Source: Micromonospora carbonacea (GTDB lineage: Bacteria; Actinomycetota; Actinomycetes; Mycobacteriales; Micromonosporaceae). From it: a stretch of DNA of 64,000 nt. Positions within the stretch are counted from its first letter, which is position 1, and each line of letters starts with the position of its first letter. The notes under the pieces were generated by a model. The model ran no database searches. It was given only the letters and a program-made list of their open reading frames with translations, and was not told where the DNA came from. Position numbers and translations under genes: made by a program. The stretch lies in the NCBI RefSeq assembly GCF_014205165.1, contig NZ_JACHMZ010000001.1, forward strand, positions 1,090,001 through 1,154,000, in the 5' to 3' direction. Below are positions 1-11,207 of the stretch, one piece after another.

Positions 1-1953
<1,953 letters not shown>

Positions 1954-2028
1954 GAAGCTGCTACGCGTCCACTGTGCAACTCTGAACAAACAGGCGGCCC
2001 TGGGTGGTTGTTTGATATGTTCATAGAG

Positions 2029-2145
2029 TTACGGCGGTCATGGCGGAGGGGAAACGCCCGGTTACATTCCGAACCCGGAAGCTAAGCCCTCCAGCGCCGA
2101 TGGTACTGCACTCGGGAGGGTGTGGGAGAGTAGGACACCGCCGGA
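2029..2145 (+). rRNA. rrf: 5S ribosomal RNA
   Basis: A 117-nt gene starting at GTTACGGCGGTCATGGCGG and ending near ACACCGCCGGAC. The two ends pair (GGCGG with CCGCC). The internal CCCGGTTACATTCCGAACCCGG block and GGGAGAGTAGGACACCGCC are typical actinobacterial 5S features. It lies about 75 bp after 23S, as expected for the last gene of an rRNA operon. Confidence 0.95.
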
Positions 2146-2155
2146 CATTCTTTCG

Positions 2156-2190
2156 TTTCAGGGCCACCCCGATCCGGGGTGGCCCTGAAA
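2156..2190 (+). terminator. rRNA operon terminator hairpin
   Basis: A near-perfect inverted repeat: TTTCAGGGCCACCCCG, a two-base loop, then CGGGGTGGCCCTGAAA. It starts about ten bases after 5S. The stem of about 16 bp with an A/T base, next to a T-rich TTTCGTTTC, fits an intrinsic terminator. It could also serve the convergent gene at 2259-2939. Confidence 0.85.
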
Positions 2191-2258
2191 CGCATACCGG
2201 CCCGAACACCGCCCGCAGCACCCGGGGTGCCGCCAGCGGTCGCAGACCCCGGACGGGA

Positions 2259-2939
2259 TCAGGCGCGTGTCTGGATCTCCTCGCGGATCTGGCGCAGCAG
2301 GTCACCGGCGGAATCCACCGGACGGCCCGGGAACATCGCCATCGCGACGCTGCCGTGGTCGGCCCAGCCGCAGATCGCGAAGTCGCCGCCCTCGCCGCTG
2401 GTGGTGCCGCACTTCATCACCCCGCCGAGCCGCCCGGGGGAGACCTCCCGCAGGCCGGTGACCTTCCCGGTCTCGTCCGTCATGAGGCGGAACAGGGTGT
2501 CGAGATCGCGTTCGGGCTGCCACAGCAGCGTCGTACCGCCGAAGATGAGCACCGCCCGCTTGTCGTCCGCCGGGTCCCGGTAGACGGTGCCGAAGCTGCG
2601 GTCCAGGTCGATGTCGGCGGAGAGCCCGTCGCGCAGGTAGTCGGCGGTGCTGCGGGCGCGTTCGCTGTCGTCCCGCTGTAGGCCGGCGACGGCCTCGGGG
2701 CTGGACAGCTCGGTGTCCTTCTGCTGTGCCACCCGCCAGCCGGCGATGCCGAGCGCGCCCACGCCGGCGAGGCCGGCCGCCAGGACCGCCGCGAGGACGA
2801 TCCGCCGCCGCCGGGACCGGGGCGCGCGGCCGGGGCCGTCCTCCGGATCCTGGTTGCCGAGGCGGATCGGCTCCTCGGTGAGGTCGATCGGCTCGGGCTC
2901 GTCGGCGAGCGAACGCTGCGTGAGATGCGCGTCGGACAT
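2259..2939 (-). CDS. membrane-anchored protein of unknown function with C-x12-C-x3-DHGS domain
   Basis: A 226-aa protein starting MSDAHLTQRS. An acidic cytoplasmic N-terminus is followed by a basic RSRRRR stop-transfer run and one membrane helix at about residues 48-67. The remaining ~155 residues should lie outside the cell. That part contains FGTVYRDP, a FGGTTLLW strand, then MKCG, a second Cys in AICGWADHGS, and a C-terminal helix LLRQIREEI. The protein encoded at 19058-21391 has the same order of motifs with identical Cys spacing, so the two are paralogues. I recognise no named family. The Cys pair may form a disulfide (inference). It is divergent from valS, with 69 bp between the start codons. 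Confidence 0.85.
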   Translation of the reverse strand: MSDAHLTQRSLADEPEPIDLTEEPIRLGNQDPEDGPGRAPRSRRRRIVLAAVLAAGLAGVGALGIAGWRVAQQKDTELSSPEAVAGLQRDDSERARSTADYLRDGLSADIDLDRSFGTVYRDPADDKRAVLIFGGTTLLWQPERDLDTLFRLMTDETGKVTGLREVSPGRLGGVMKCGTTSGEGGDFAICGWADHGSVAMAMFPGRPVDSAGDLLRQIREEIQTRA

Positions 2940-2996
2940 AGCCGACACCGTACGCGAACAACAGGTGGCGCACGTCGGGTCCTCGGAAGCGCTCCG

Positions 2997-3002
2997 TAGA
3001 CT
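2997..3002 (+). promoter_or_regulatory. -10 element TAGACT for leaderless valS mRNA
   Basis: TAGACT fits the actinobacterial TANNNT -10 and ends six bases before GTG 3009, so transcription should start at the start codon. No convincing -35 is visible. Confidence 0.55.
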
Positions 3003-3008
3003 TTGAGG

Positions 3009-5627
3009 GTGACCGAGAGACTGGATGCCCGACGCCCCGCCGCCCCGACCCTCTCCGCCCAGTACCAGCCGGGCGAGGTAGAGCAGCGACGGTACGAGCA
3101 GTGGGTAGCCGGTGGCCGGTTCCGGGCGTCGGCCCAGAGCGACAAGCCGCCGTTCACCGTGGTCATCCCCCCGCCGAACGTCACCGGTTCGCTGCACATG
3201 GGCCACGCCTTCGAGCACACGCTGATGGACGCGCTGACCCGGCGCAAGCGGATGCAGGGCTACGAGGCGCTCTGGCTGCCGGGCATGGACCACGCCGGCA
3301 TCGCCACCCAGAACCTCGTGGAGCGGCAGCTGGCGGGGGAGGGCCTGTCCCGTCACGACCTGGGCCGCGAGAAGTTCGTCGAGCGGGTGTGGCAGTGGAA
3401 GGCCGAGTCCGGCGGCGCGATCCTGGGCCAGATGCGTCGCCTCGGCGACGCCGTCGACTGGGACCGGGAGCGTTTCACCATGGACGCCGGCCTCTCCCGG
3501 GCCGTGCAGACCATGTTCAAGAAGCTCTTCGACGACGGGCTGATCTACCGGGCCAACCGGATCATCAACTGGTGCCCGCGCTGCCTGACCGCGCTCTCCG
3601 ACATCGAGGTCGAGCACACCGACGACGAGGGCGAGCTGGTTTCGATCCGCTACTCCGCCGACGTGGTGGTGGCCACGACCCGCGCCGAGACGATGCTCGG
3701 CGACACCGCCGTGGCGGTGCACCCCGACGACGAGCGGTACCAGCACCTGATCGGCACCGAGGTCGAGGTGCCGCTGACCGGCCGCCGGATCCCGATCGTG
3801 GCCGACGAGCACGTCGACCCGGCCTTCGGCACGGGCATGGTGAAGGTGACCCCGGCGCACGACCCGAACGACTTCGAGATCGGCCAGCGGCACGGCCTGC
3901 CCGCCCTGGCGATCATGGACGAGCGCGGGGTGATCACCGCTCACGGGCCGTTCCAGGGCCTCGACCGCTACGAGGCCCGGCCGGCGATCGTGGCCGCGCT
4001 GCGCGAGCAGGGCCTCGTCGTGGCCGAGAAGCGGCCGTACGTGCACGCCGTCGGCCACTGCTCCCGGTGCAAGACCACGGTCGAGCCGCGGCTGTCGTTG
4101 CAGTGGTTCGTCAACACCGGCCCGCTGGCCAAGGCGGCCGGTGACGCGGTGCGCGACGGCCGGGTGAAGATCGAGCCCGCCGAGCTGGCGAAGCGGTACT
4201 TCGCGTGGGTCGACAACATGCACGACTGGTGCATCTCCCGCCAGCTCTGGTGGGGCCACCGCATCCCCGTCTGGTACGGGCCGGACGGCGAGATCGTCTG
4301 CGTCGGGCCCGACGAGGAGCCGCCGACCGGCGCGGGCTGGCACCAGGACGAGGACGTGCTGGACACCTGGTTCTCCAGCGGCCTGTGGCCGTTCTCCACG
4401 CTGGGCTGGCCGGAGCAGACGCCGGACCTGGCGAAGTTCTACCCGACCAGCGTCCTGGTCACCGGCTACGACATCCTGTTCTTCTGGGTCGCCCGGATGA
4501 TGATGTTCGGCCTGTACGCGATGGACGGCCGGCAGCCGTTCGACGTCGTCGCCCTGCACGGCATGGTGCGCGACGAGCACGGCAAGAAGATGTCGAAGTC
4601 GTTCGGCAACGTGGTCGACCCGCTGGACTGGATCGACCGGTTCGGCGCCGACGCGACCCGGTTCACCCTCGCCCGGGGCGCCAACCCCGGCCAGGACGTC
4701 CCGGTCAGCGAGGACTGGTGCCAGGGCTCCCGCAACTTCTGCAACAAGCTCTGGAACGCCACCCGCTTCGCGCTGATGAACGGCGCGCACGTCGACGGCC
4801 CGCTGCCGGACGCCGGGCAGCTCTCGACCGTCGACCGGTGGATCCTGTCCCGGCTGGCGCACGTCACCGCCGAGGTGGACGAGCAGTTCGAGGCGTACGA
4901 GTTCGCGAAGGTCTGCGACCTGCTCTACCACTTCGCGTGGGACGACGTCTGCGACTGGTACGTGGAGCTGAGCAAGCCGGTGCTCGCCGAGGGCGGGCCC
5001 GCCGCCGACGCCACCCGCCGGGTGCTCGGGCACGTGCTCGACCAGCTGCTGCGGCTGCTGCACCCGGTGATCCCCTTCGTCACCGAGGAGCTGTGGATCG
5101 CCCTCACCGGCAGGGAGACCGTCATGACGGCCGCCTGGCCGGCTGCCGACCGTACCGGAATCGACGACGCCGCGGAGGGCGAGGTCGGCACCGTCCAGCG
5201 GGTGGTGACCGAGATCCGGCGCTTCCGGTCCGACCAGGGCCTGCGGCCCACGCAGCGGGTCGTCGCGCGGCTCGACGGCCTGGCCGGCGCGGGCATCGCG
5301 GGCCACGAGCGGCTGATCCGGTCGCTGGTCCGGCTCGACCTGCCCGCCGACGACTTCCAGGCCAGCGCCACCCTCGCCATGCCCGGCGAGGTGAGCGTCG
5401 CGCTGGACACCCGGGGTTCGATCGACGTGGCCGCCGAGCGGGCCCGGCTCACCAAGGACCGGGCGGCGGCCGAGAAGGAGGTCGCCCAGGCCCGGGCGAA
5501 GCTCGACAACCCGGCGTTCGTGGGGAAGGCCCCGGAGCCGGTGGTCGCCAAGATCCGGGAGCGGCTGGCCACCGCCGAGGCCGACCTGGTCCGCATCGAC
5601 GCCGCTCTGGAGGCGCTGCCCTCGTGA
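3009..5627 (+). CDS. valS: valyl-tRNA synthetase
   Basis: Charges tRNA-Val with valine in the cytoplasm (class Ia synthetase, 872 aa). The Rossmann-fold signature HMGH is at residues 63-66, preceded by PPPNVTGSL. The KMSKS loop is at 527-531. The editing (CP1) insert with [12 protein letters not shown] lies between them, and the C-terminus ends in a coiled-coil arm rich in Ala/Glu/Lys, as is usual for ValRS. I chose GTG 3009 rather than TTG 3003 because it follows the -10 by exactly six bases and gives the usual MTERxDARRP start. The last four bases overlap folC (GTGA), so valS, folC and the DUF4233 gene form one operon. Confidence 0.97.
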   Translation: MTERLDARRPAAPTLSAQYQPGEVEQRRYEQWVAGGRFRASAQSDKPPFTVVIPPPNVTGSLHMGHAFEHTLMDALTRRKRMQGYEALWLPGMDHAGIATQNLVERQLAGEGLSRHDLGREKFVERVWQWKAESGGAILGQMRRLGDAVDWDRERFTMDAGLSRAVQTMFKKLFDDGLIYRANRIINWCPRCLTALSDIEVEHTDDEGELVSIRYSADVVVATTRAETMLGDTAVAVHPDDERYQHLIGTEVEVPLTGRRIPIVADEHVDPAFGTGMVKVTPAHDPNDFEIGQRHGLPALAIMDERGVITAHGPFQGLDRYEARPAIVAALREQGLVVAEKRPYVHAVGHCSRCKTTVEPRLSLQWFVNTGPLAKAAGDAVRDGRVKIEPAELAKRYFAWVDNMHDWCISRQLWWGHRIPVWYGPDGEIVCVGPDEEPPTGAGWHQDEDVLDTWFSSGLWPFSTLGWPEQTPDLAKFYPTSVLVTGYDILFFWVARMMMFGLYAMDGRQPFDVVALHGMVRDEHGKKMSKSFGNVVDPLDWIDRFGADATRFTLARGANPGQDVPVSEDWCQGSRNFCNKLWNATRFALMNGAHVDGPLPDAGQLSTVDRWILSRLAHVTAEVDEQFEAYEFAKVCDLLYHFAWDDVCDWYVELSKPVLAEGGPAADATRRVLGHVLDQLLRLLHPVIPFVTEELWIALTGRETVMTAAWPAADRTGIDDAAEGEVGTVQRVVTEIRRFRSDQGLRPTQRVVARLDGLAGAGIAGHERLIRSLVRLDLPADDFQASATLAMPGEVSVALDTRGSIDVAAERARLTKDRAAAEKEVAQARAKLDNPAFVGKAPEPVVAKIRERLATAEADLVRIDAALEALPS

Positions 5628-7003
5628 CCGACCGCACCGACCGCACCGACCGCGCCCGTGGGGGCGACGGCGGTGGCCGCACCGAGTTCGCCGAGGTGGA
5701 GGCCGCGCTCAACGGGCGCGGCTTCACCCGCATGCACTTCGAGCTGGACCGCATCGAGACGCTGCTCGACCTGCTCGGCAGCCCGCAGCGGGCGTACCCG
5801 TCGATCCACCTCACCGGGACCAACGGCAAGACGTCCACCGCCCGGATGATCGACTCGCTGCTGCGGGCGTTCGGGCTGCACACCGGCCGCTACACCAGCC
5901 CGCACCTGGAGAGCGTGCGGGAGCGGATCAGCCTCGACGGGGAGCCGGTGACCGAGGACCGGTTCGTGGCCACGTACCGCGAGGTCGCCCCCCTGGCCGA
6001 GCTGGTCGACCAGCGCTCCGCCGAGCCGCTGACGTACTTCGACATGACCACGGCGCTGGCGTTCGCGACGTTCGCCGACGCCCCGGTGGACGTCGCCGTG
6101 GTCGAGGTGGGGCTCGGCGGCGCGGAGGACGCCACCAACGTGCTCCAGGCCGGGGTGGCGGTGCTCACCCCGATCGGGCTCGACCACACCGAGTGGCTGG
6201 GCGACACCCTCCAGGACATCGCCCTGCACAAGGCCGGGATCATCCACAAGGGCGCCACGGTCGTCTGCGCGGCGCAGGAGGAGGAGGCCGCCCGGCCCAT
6301 CCTGGAACGCTGCGCCGAGGTCGGCGCGACCGTCGCCCGCGAGGGGTCCGAGTTCGGCGTGCTGCGCCGGTCGGTCGCCGTCGGCGGCCAGGTCCTGAAC
6401 ATCCAGGGGCTCGGCGGGGTGTACGAGGAGGTGTTCGTCCCGCTGCACGGCGCGCACCAGGCGCAGAACGCGGCGGTGGCGCTGGCCGCCGTGGAGGCGT
6501 TCCTCGGTGCGGGCGCGAAGCGGCAGCTCGACGTCGAGGCCGTCCGGGAGGGGTTCGCCTCCGTCAGCTCGCCCGGCCGGCTGGAGAAGGTGCGCACGGC
6601 ACCGACGATCCTGCTCGACGGCGCGCACAACCCGCACGGGATGGCCGCGACGGTCACCGCGTTGCAGGAGGAGTTCGCGTTCAGCAAACTCGTCGGCGTG
6701 CTCGCCGTGCTCGGCGACAAGGACGCCGCGGGCCTGCTGGAGCTGCTGGAACCAGTGCTCGATCACCTGGTGGTCGCCCGCAACTCCTCGCCCCGGGCGA
6801 TGCCGGCCGAGGAACTGGCCGGGCTGGCCCGGGAGGTCTTCGGGCCGGAACGGGTGGAGGTGGCCGAGGAGATGCCCGACGCGATCGAGGCGGCGGTGGC
6901 GCAGGCCGAGTCCGACGTGCCCGGCGAGCTGGCCGGGGTCGGCGTGCTCATCACCGGGTCGGTGGTGACCGTGGCCGACGCCCGCCGGCTGCTGAAGCGA
7001 TGA
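5624..7003 (+). CDS. folC: bifunctional folylpolyglutamate/dihydrofolate synthase
   Basis: Adds glutamate to folates, and probably also makes dihydrofolate from dihydropteroate. 459 aa in the Mur-ligase fold. The P-loop GTNGKT is at residues 65-70, followed by [13 protein letters not shown]. The central-domain signature [13 protein letters not shown] and the C-terminal-domain DGAHNPHG (D332) are present. The N-terminus has a TDRTDRTDR low-complexity run. The start GTG overlaps the valS stop and the gene's stop overlaps the next ATG, so translational coupling is likely. The valS-folC order is conserved in many Gram-positives. Confidence 0.96.
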   Translation: MTDRTDRTDRARGGDGGGRTEFAEVEAALNGRGFTRMHFELDRIETLLDLLGSPQRAYPSIHLTGTNGKTSTARMIDSLLRAFGLHTGRYTSPHLESVRERISLDGEPVTEDRFVATYREVAPLAELVDQRSAEPLTYFDMTTALAFATFADAPVDVAVVEVGLGGAEDATNVLQAGVAVLTPIGLDHTEWLGDTLQDIALHKAGIIHKGATVVCAAQEEEAARPILERCAEVGATVAREGSEFGVLRRSVAVGGQVLNIQGLGGVYEEVFVPLHGAHQAQNAAVALAAVEAFLGAGAKRQLDVEAVREGFASVSSPGRLEKVRTAPTILLDGAHNPHGMAATVTALQEEFAFSKLVGVLAVLGDKDAAGLLELLEPVLDHLVVARNSSPRAMPAEELAGLAREVFGPERVEVAEEMPDAIEAAVAQAESDVPGELAGVGVLITGSVVTVADARRLLKR

Positions 7004-7416
7004 CGTCCTCCGAGGAGCGTCCTTCCTCCGCCGCCGCCGAGGAGGGCTCCTCCTCGCTGGGCGGGGCGGGGCAGCGGCGGTCCGGGCTGCGTAACCCAGA
7101 GGGGGCCGTGCGGGGCCTCGGCGCGGGGACGCTGGGCCTGGAGGCGCTGGTGCTGCTGCTCGCCATCCAGCCGATCCGGGTGGTCGGCGGCGAGCTCAGC
7201 GGCGCGGCCATCGCGGTGATCGTGGCGTTGGCCGTGGCGGCGGTGGCGCTCGCCGGCATGATGCGCCGCCCGTGGGCCTGGCACGCCGGCACCGTGCTCC
7301 AGGGGGCGCTGCTGCTCGCCGGGCTGCTGCACTGGTCGCTGCTGGCGCTGGGGATCATCTTCGCGCTGGTCTGGGGCTATGCCCTGCACGTGCGCCGGGT
7401 GATCCTCGGCCGCTGA
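7000..7416 (+). CDS. DUF4233 membrane protein
   Basis: A 138-aa protein with a Ser/Glu-rich cytoplasmic N-terminus of about 45 residues, then three to four hydrophobic helices (around LGLEALVLLLAIQPI, AAIAVIVALAVAAVALAGM, GALLLAGLLHWSLLALGII). DUF4233 proteins are characteristically encoded just after folC in actinobacteria; their function is unknown. The ATGA overlap with folC ties it to that operon. Confidence 0.85.
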   Translation: MTSSEERPSSAAAEEGSSSLGGAGQRRSGLRNPEGAVRGLGAGTLGLEALVLLLAIQPIRVVGGELSGAAIAVIVALAVAAVALAGMMRRPWAWHAGTVLQGALLLAGLLHWSLLALGIIFALVWGYALHVRRVILGR

Positions 7417-7477
7417 GCGCTCCTCCCGTCGCCCTGTCGCCCGCCTCGCGCCGTCGCTTCGGGTGCGGGCGGAGGCT

Positions 7478-7532
7478 GTTAGGAAGGGGCCCCTGCGCTA
7501 CGGAATGCGTTAACAGGGGGCCCTTCCTTGCG
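7478..7532 (-). repeat. stop-proximal palindromic repeat, copy 1
   Basis: Read on the minus strand, the element starts five bases after the stop of the VOC gene (7535-7537). It runs AAGGAAGGGCCCCCTG, GTTAACGCATTCCGT, then CAGGGGCCCCTTCCT. The two arms pair into a long GC stem. It is one of five related copies in the window (see findings). It lies in the gap between two convergent genes and may act as a terminator in both directions. Confidence 0.85.
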
Positions 7533-7534
7533 CC

Positions 7535-8929
7535 TCAGGCGTCGGCGCGGGTGCGCCACTGGGTGAGGGCGACCCCGTGGCCGTCCGGGTCGCGGAACGC
7601 GGCCGCCCACACCTCCAGCTTGGTGCCCCGGTTGACCACCCGGGGGGCGTAGGTGAAGCGGACGCCGGAGTCGCGCATCCGCTCGTACGCGCCCTGGATG
7701 TCGTCGACCTCCAGGTTGACGTGGACGAGGCGGCGGCTCATGGGGGCGGCACCGGCGACCTCGCGCAGCACCAGCCGGGTCGCCCCGGAGGCGAGCACGG
7801 CGTTGCCGGAGCCCCGGTCGACCTCGGTGAAGCCGAGGGTGTCGCGGTAGAACTCCAGCGAGCGGCCCAGGTCGGTGACCAGCAGGGTGATGCCGACGCC
7901 GCTGATCGGGGCGGCGGCGTCGGCCGGCTCGGCCTCCGGGTCGTAGCCGAAGATCGCCTCGTCCAGTTCGGCCTGGTCCAGGGGGGCCGCCCGGGTGCCC
8001 GGGTCGTCCAGCGGCACGTCGATCGGGTCGGCGGGCGGGTCGGCGATCGGGTCGGCGGGCGGGCGCGCCTCGACCGGGTCGGCGGGCGCGGGGCCCGCGT
8101 CGATGGTCTCCACCGGCACGGTCCGGTCGAACCGGTCGTCGGCCGGGTCGAACCGCTCGTCGGTCGCCGCGAACCGCTCCTCGGCCGGGGAACGGGGGGC
8201 CGGGGTGGCCCGGCGGGGCAACTGGCCGGTGCTCGGCTCCACCAGCGTCCCCTCCAGCACGACCGGTCCGCCGGGGCGGTGGTGCATCACGACGGGTTCC
8301 CGGTCCTCCGGCAGCGGGCCGAGGTCGTCGTGCAGCGGGTGCAGGTCGTCGGGCACCGGCGCGTCGCGCGGGTCGTCGTGGAAGTCGTCGTCCGGGGCGC
8401 GACCGGCCCACGGCGGCGCCTCCTGCCCGATGAGCACCTCGTCGACGGGGTCGGGCGCGGCGAACTCGGGCGGCAGGTCGGCGGCCGCCGCTGCGGCGGT
8501 CTCCGAATGGGTGGGCACGTCGTCCCAGAGGACCCGGACGTGGCGCTGGTCGTCGAGGGCCACCCGGATCGGCAGGGCCTGGCCGACCGCCGGCCACTTC
8601 GCCACCGGCACCCTCGGCTCGATGATCTTCTTCGACCGGGGCGGCATGCCGGGCGCGTCGATGACCAGTTGCAGCTCGCAGCGGCCGAACGCGTACGTGG
8701 TGGGGGGCTCGGAGGCGCTGTGCACGTGCCCGATGCCGACGACCCAGGTGCGCCCGCCGCCGCGCACGGTGGCCAGCGCGACCGCCAGCACCACCAGCGC
8801 CACGCCCAGCGCCACGATCGCCCAACTGGTCATGCCCAGCCCGAACAGGACCACGAAGGTCGCCACGGTGCCGAGCACCGCGGCGATGAGCTTGCGTACC
8901 GGCGCGATGGGTCGGTTCCCGTTAGCCAC
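7535..8929 (-). CDS. two-helix membrane protein with C-terminal VOC (glyoxalase-like) domain
   Basis: 464 aa. Start GTG 8929 is chosen for the AGGGAGG ribosome-binding site in front of it. Residues ~10-55 hold two membrane helices. A cytoplasmic part with a beta-rich segment (around TYAFGRCELQLVIDAPGMP) follows, then ~200 residues of acidic, proline-rich linker with degenerate repeats (ERFAATDERFDPADDRFD, PADPIADPPADPID). The last ~125 residues are a VOC fold: ISGVGITLLVTDLGRSLEFY, LVHVNLEVDD, FRDPDGHGVALTQW. VOC enzymes include glyoxalases, dioxygenases and resistance proteins; the substrate here cannot be told. Tethering a VOC domain to the membrane is unusual. Confidence 0.85.
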   Translation of the reverse strand: MANGNRPIAPVRKLIAAVLGTVATFVVLFGLGMTSWAIVALGVALVVLAVALATVRGGGRTWVVGIGHVHSASEPPTTYAFGRCELQLVIDAPGMPPRSKKIIEPRVPVAKWPAVGQALPIRVALDDQRHVRVLWDDVPTHSETAAAAAADLPPEFAAPDPVDEVLIGQEAPPWAGRAPDDDFHDDPRDAPVPDDLHPLHDDLGPLPEDREPVVMHHRPGGPVVLEGTLVEPSTGQLPRRATPAPRSPAEERFAATDERFDPADDRFDRTVPVETIDAGPAPADPVEARPPADPIADPPADPIDVPLDDPGTRAAPLDQAELDEAIFGYDPEAEPADAAAPISGVGITLLVTDLGRSLEFYRDTLGFTEVDRGSGNAVLASGATRLVLREVAGAAPMSRRLVHVNLEVDDIQGAYERMRDSGVRFTYAPRVVNRGTKLEVWAAAFRDPDGHGVALTQWRTRADA

Positions 8930-9072
8930 AGTGGACCTCCCTGGAGTCAAGGGCCAGGCTAGGCCGGATCGGCGACCCAGGGAAAGAGCAGCCGCCGCGC
9001 CGGCGCCGGGACCGGGTCGCTAGGCTGACCGTACCCAGCCGAGCCGCCTTCCGCGCACAGGAGGAACCCAGC

Positions 9073-9498
9073 GTGTCCAGCAGCAGCCCGGACGAGCGCA
9101 CCCTCGTCCTGATCAAGCCCGACGCGGTCCGCCGTGGCCTGGTCGGCGAGATCCTCTCCCGCTTCGAGCGCAAGGGCCTGCGGATCGACGCCATGGTGAC
9201 CCGGGCGCTGGACGGCGACTTCGCCGACCAGCACTATGCCGAGCACGTCGACAAGCCGTTCTACCCGCCGCTGAAGGGCTTCATGACCAGCGGCCCGCTG
9301 GTCGCCCTCGTGCTCGCCGGCGACCAGGTCGTCGAGGTCGTGCGCGGCATGATCGGCAGCACCGACGGTCGCCGCGCCGCCGCCGGCACCATCCGCGGCG
9401 ACTTCTCCCTGTCCAACCGGGAGAACCTGGTGCACGCCTCCGACTCGGCCGACAGCGCCAAGCGCGAGATCGCGCTCTGGTTCCCCGAGCTGGACTGA
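9073..9498 (+). CDS. ndk: nucleoside diphosphate kinase
   Basis: Transfers the gamma phosphate of ATP to NDPs through a phospho-histidine, balancing NTP/dNTP pools in the cytoplasm. 141 aa, the normal bacterial length. It starts with TLVLIKPDAVRRGLVGEI; the catalytic His is H121 in NLVHASDS, and the GMIGSTDGRRAAAGTIRGDF nucleotide-binding stretch is intact. The GTG start has AGGAGG eight to ten bases upstream. Monocistronic, located after the valS-folC group as in other actinobacteria. Confidence 0.97.
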   Translation: MSSSSPDERTLVLIKPDAVRRGLVGEILSRFERKGLRIDAMVTRALDGDFADQHYAEHVDKPFYPPLKGFMTSGPLVALVLAGDQVVEVVRGMIGSTDGRRAAAGTIRGDFSLSNRENLVHASDSADSAKREIALWFPELD

Positions 9499-9561
9499 CG
9501 GCCCCCGGGCGAACTGACGGGTTTCCGACCGCGCGGGCGGTGAGGCGGCCCGGTGGCCGCC

Positions 9562-10554
9562 TCACTCCGCCAGCCGGGTCAGCTTGTCCGGGTTGCCCAC
9601 CAGGTAGAGGCCGGTGATCCGGCCGTCGGCGGCGGCCACGGCCAGCGCGTACCGCCGGCCGTCGGGCCAGTGGATGACGACCCCGGGCCGGCTGTTGAGC
9701 TCGGTCGGGGCGACCCGGGCCGCCGGCCGGCGGCGGGGCCCGTGGATGCCGGCGAAGAAGCGGGCGACCCGGTCCGCCCCGTGCACCGGGTTGCGGGCCG
9801 ACCGGACCCGCCCGCCGCCGTCGGCCCACACCGTGACGTCGTCGGCCACCAGGTCGGTCAGCCGGGCCAGGTCGCCGTCGCGGGCGGCGGCGAGGAACGC
9901 GTCGAGCAGCCGCCGCTGCTCGCCGGGGCTCGCGGTGAAGCGGCGGCGGCCCACGGCGACCTTGTCCGCCGCCCGGTGGTGCAGCTGCCGGCAGTCCGCC
10001 GCCGACCGGCCGACGATCCCGGCGATCTCGGCGAACGGCAGCGCGAACGCGGTGCGCAGCACGTAGACGGCGCGTTCCGGCGCGGTCAGCCGCTCCAACA
10101 GGTGCAGCAGCGCCAGCGAGAGCGAGTCGCGCAGCTCCGCGTGCTCGGCTGGCCCGAAGGGCGGCTCGACCGGAGGCCCGAACGGCGAGGGCGCGGTGGC
10201 CACGGGCTCGGGCAGCCACGTCCCGACGTACGTCTCCCGGGCCGCCTGCCGCGCGCGGAGCCGGTCGATCGCGAGCCGGGTGACCACCCGGGACAGGTAG
10301 CGGCGCGGCTCGGCCACGGCCGACCGGTCGACGCCGACCCACCGCAGGTAGGCGTCCTGGAGCACGTCCTCGGCGTCGTGCAGGCTGCCGAGCAGCCGGT
10401 ACGCCAGCCCGAGCAACATCGGCCGGTGCGCGTCGAGCACGCCGGCCGCCCCCGTCGCGTCGGCTGCCGTCGTCCCGGCCGGCTCCGTCGGCGGGACCGG
10501 CGCGCGACCGGGCCGGCCCCCGCTCCCGGCCAGCCGCGCCCCCGGTGCCGTCAC
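9562..10554 (-). CDS. ECF sigma factor of the ECF41 group
   Basis: 330 aa. Sigma-2 (residues ~40-105: LLGLAYRLLGSLHDAEDVLQD) and sigma-4 (~130-190: LTAPERAVYVLRTAFALPF) are followed by a ~130-residue SnoaL-like extension. All three ECF41 hallmark motifs are visible: WLPEP in the linker (113-117), DGGGR in the extension and NPDKL at the C-terminus (321-325). In this group the extension replaces an anti-sigma factor and tunes activity in cis. The GTG start overlaps the stop of the AhpD-like gene by four bases. That gene pairing is the known genomic context of ECF41, and the partner operon promoter is the usual target. Confidence 0.93.
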   Translation of the reverse strand: MTAPGARLAGSGGRPGRAPVPPTEPAGTTAADATGAAGVLDAHRPMLLGLAYRLLGSLHDAEDVLQDAYLRWVGVDRSAVAEPRRYLSRVVTRLAIDRLRARQAARETYVGTWLPEPVATAPSPFGPPVEPPFGPAEHAELRDSLSLALLHLLERLTAPERAVYVLRTAFALPFAEIAGIVGRSAADCRQLHHRAADKVAVGRRRFTASPGEQRRLLDAFLAAARDGDLARLTDLVADDVTVWADGGGRVRSARNPVHGADRVARFFAGIHGPRRRPAARVAPTELNSRPGVVIHWPDGRRYALAVAAADGRITGLYLVGNPDKLTRLAE

Positions 10555-10991
10555 TCGTGCGTCGAGGGGCGGCGTCGGGTGGCCGCCACGATCCGGTTCC
10601 ACACGTTGATGGTGGCGATCGCGACCGTCAGGTCCGCCAGTTCCCGCTCCGACCAGACCTTCGTGGCGGCGTCCCACACGTCGTCGGGGACCCCGTGCTC
10701 GCCGAGGCGGGTGAGCGCGTCGGTGAGCGCGAGCGCGGTGCGTTCCCGCTCGTCGAAGAAGGGCGCCTCCCGCCAGGCGGCCACGGCGAACAGCCGCCGG
10801 CTGGACTCGCCCGCCGCGAGCGCCTCCCGGCTGTGCATGTCCACGCAGAACGCGCAGCCGTTCAGCATGGACGCCCGGAGCTTCACCAGCTCCAGCACGG
10901 TGTGGTCGACGTTGTCCCGGGCGTAGCGCTCCAGCCCGGACACCGCCCGGTGGGCCTCCGGCGCCACCGCCGTCAGGTCGATCCGGCTCAT
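10551..10991 (-). CDS. AhpD-like / carboxymuconolactone decarboxylase family protein
   Basis: 146 aa with the redox motif C46-A-F-C49-V-D-M-H53, the CxxCxxxH centre of AhpD-type alkylhydroperoxidases. A peroxidase or disulfide-reductase role is therefore likely, though the substrate is unknown. The start ATG 10991 is preceded by GAGGGGAG. It is the first gene of a two-gene operon with the ECF41 sigma factor. The promoter should lie in the ~215 bp shared with phoD; an ECF41-type -35/-10 could be sought there. Confidence 0.9.
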   Translation of the reverse strand: MSRIDLTAVAPEAHRAVSGLERYARDNVDHTVLELVKLRASMLNGCAFCVDMHSREALAAGESSRRLFAVAAWREAPFFDERERTALALTDALTRLGEHGVPDDVWDAATKVWSERELADLTVAIATINVWNRIVAATRRRPSTHE

Positions 10992-11207
10992 CGTGTCTCC
11001 CCTCGTCGTGAGCATGCACCCGGGACGACGGCCGACGGGGCCCGGATGTGACAGCTCGCGGTGTGACGCGCGTCATCGGCGGCGGCGCGCGGGTCACGGC
11101 GGCCCCGACTGGTCAGTCGGCCTTTCCCCGCCGGTCATCCGGCCCGCCGCGACAGCACACCTGCCCCCGGTACACCACTGGTGACCAACTTCCCGTGGAG
11201 GGGACAG

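Noticed and set aside
2021..2305. An open frame across 5S rRNA and the terminator
   Set aside because: It covers a structural RNA and a perfect hairpin; no ribosome-binding site.
2259..5306. A 1015-codon minus-strand open frame across valS
   Set aside because: It is the antisense shadow of valS in GC-rich DNA joined to the real 2259-2939 gene; its extra part is V/G/P/R/H-rich with no domain.
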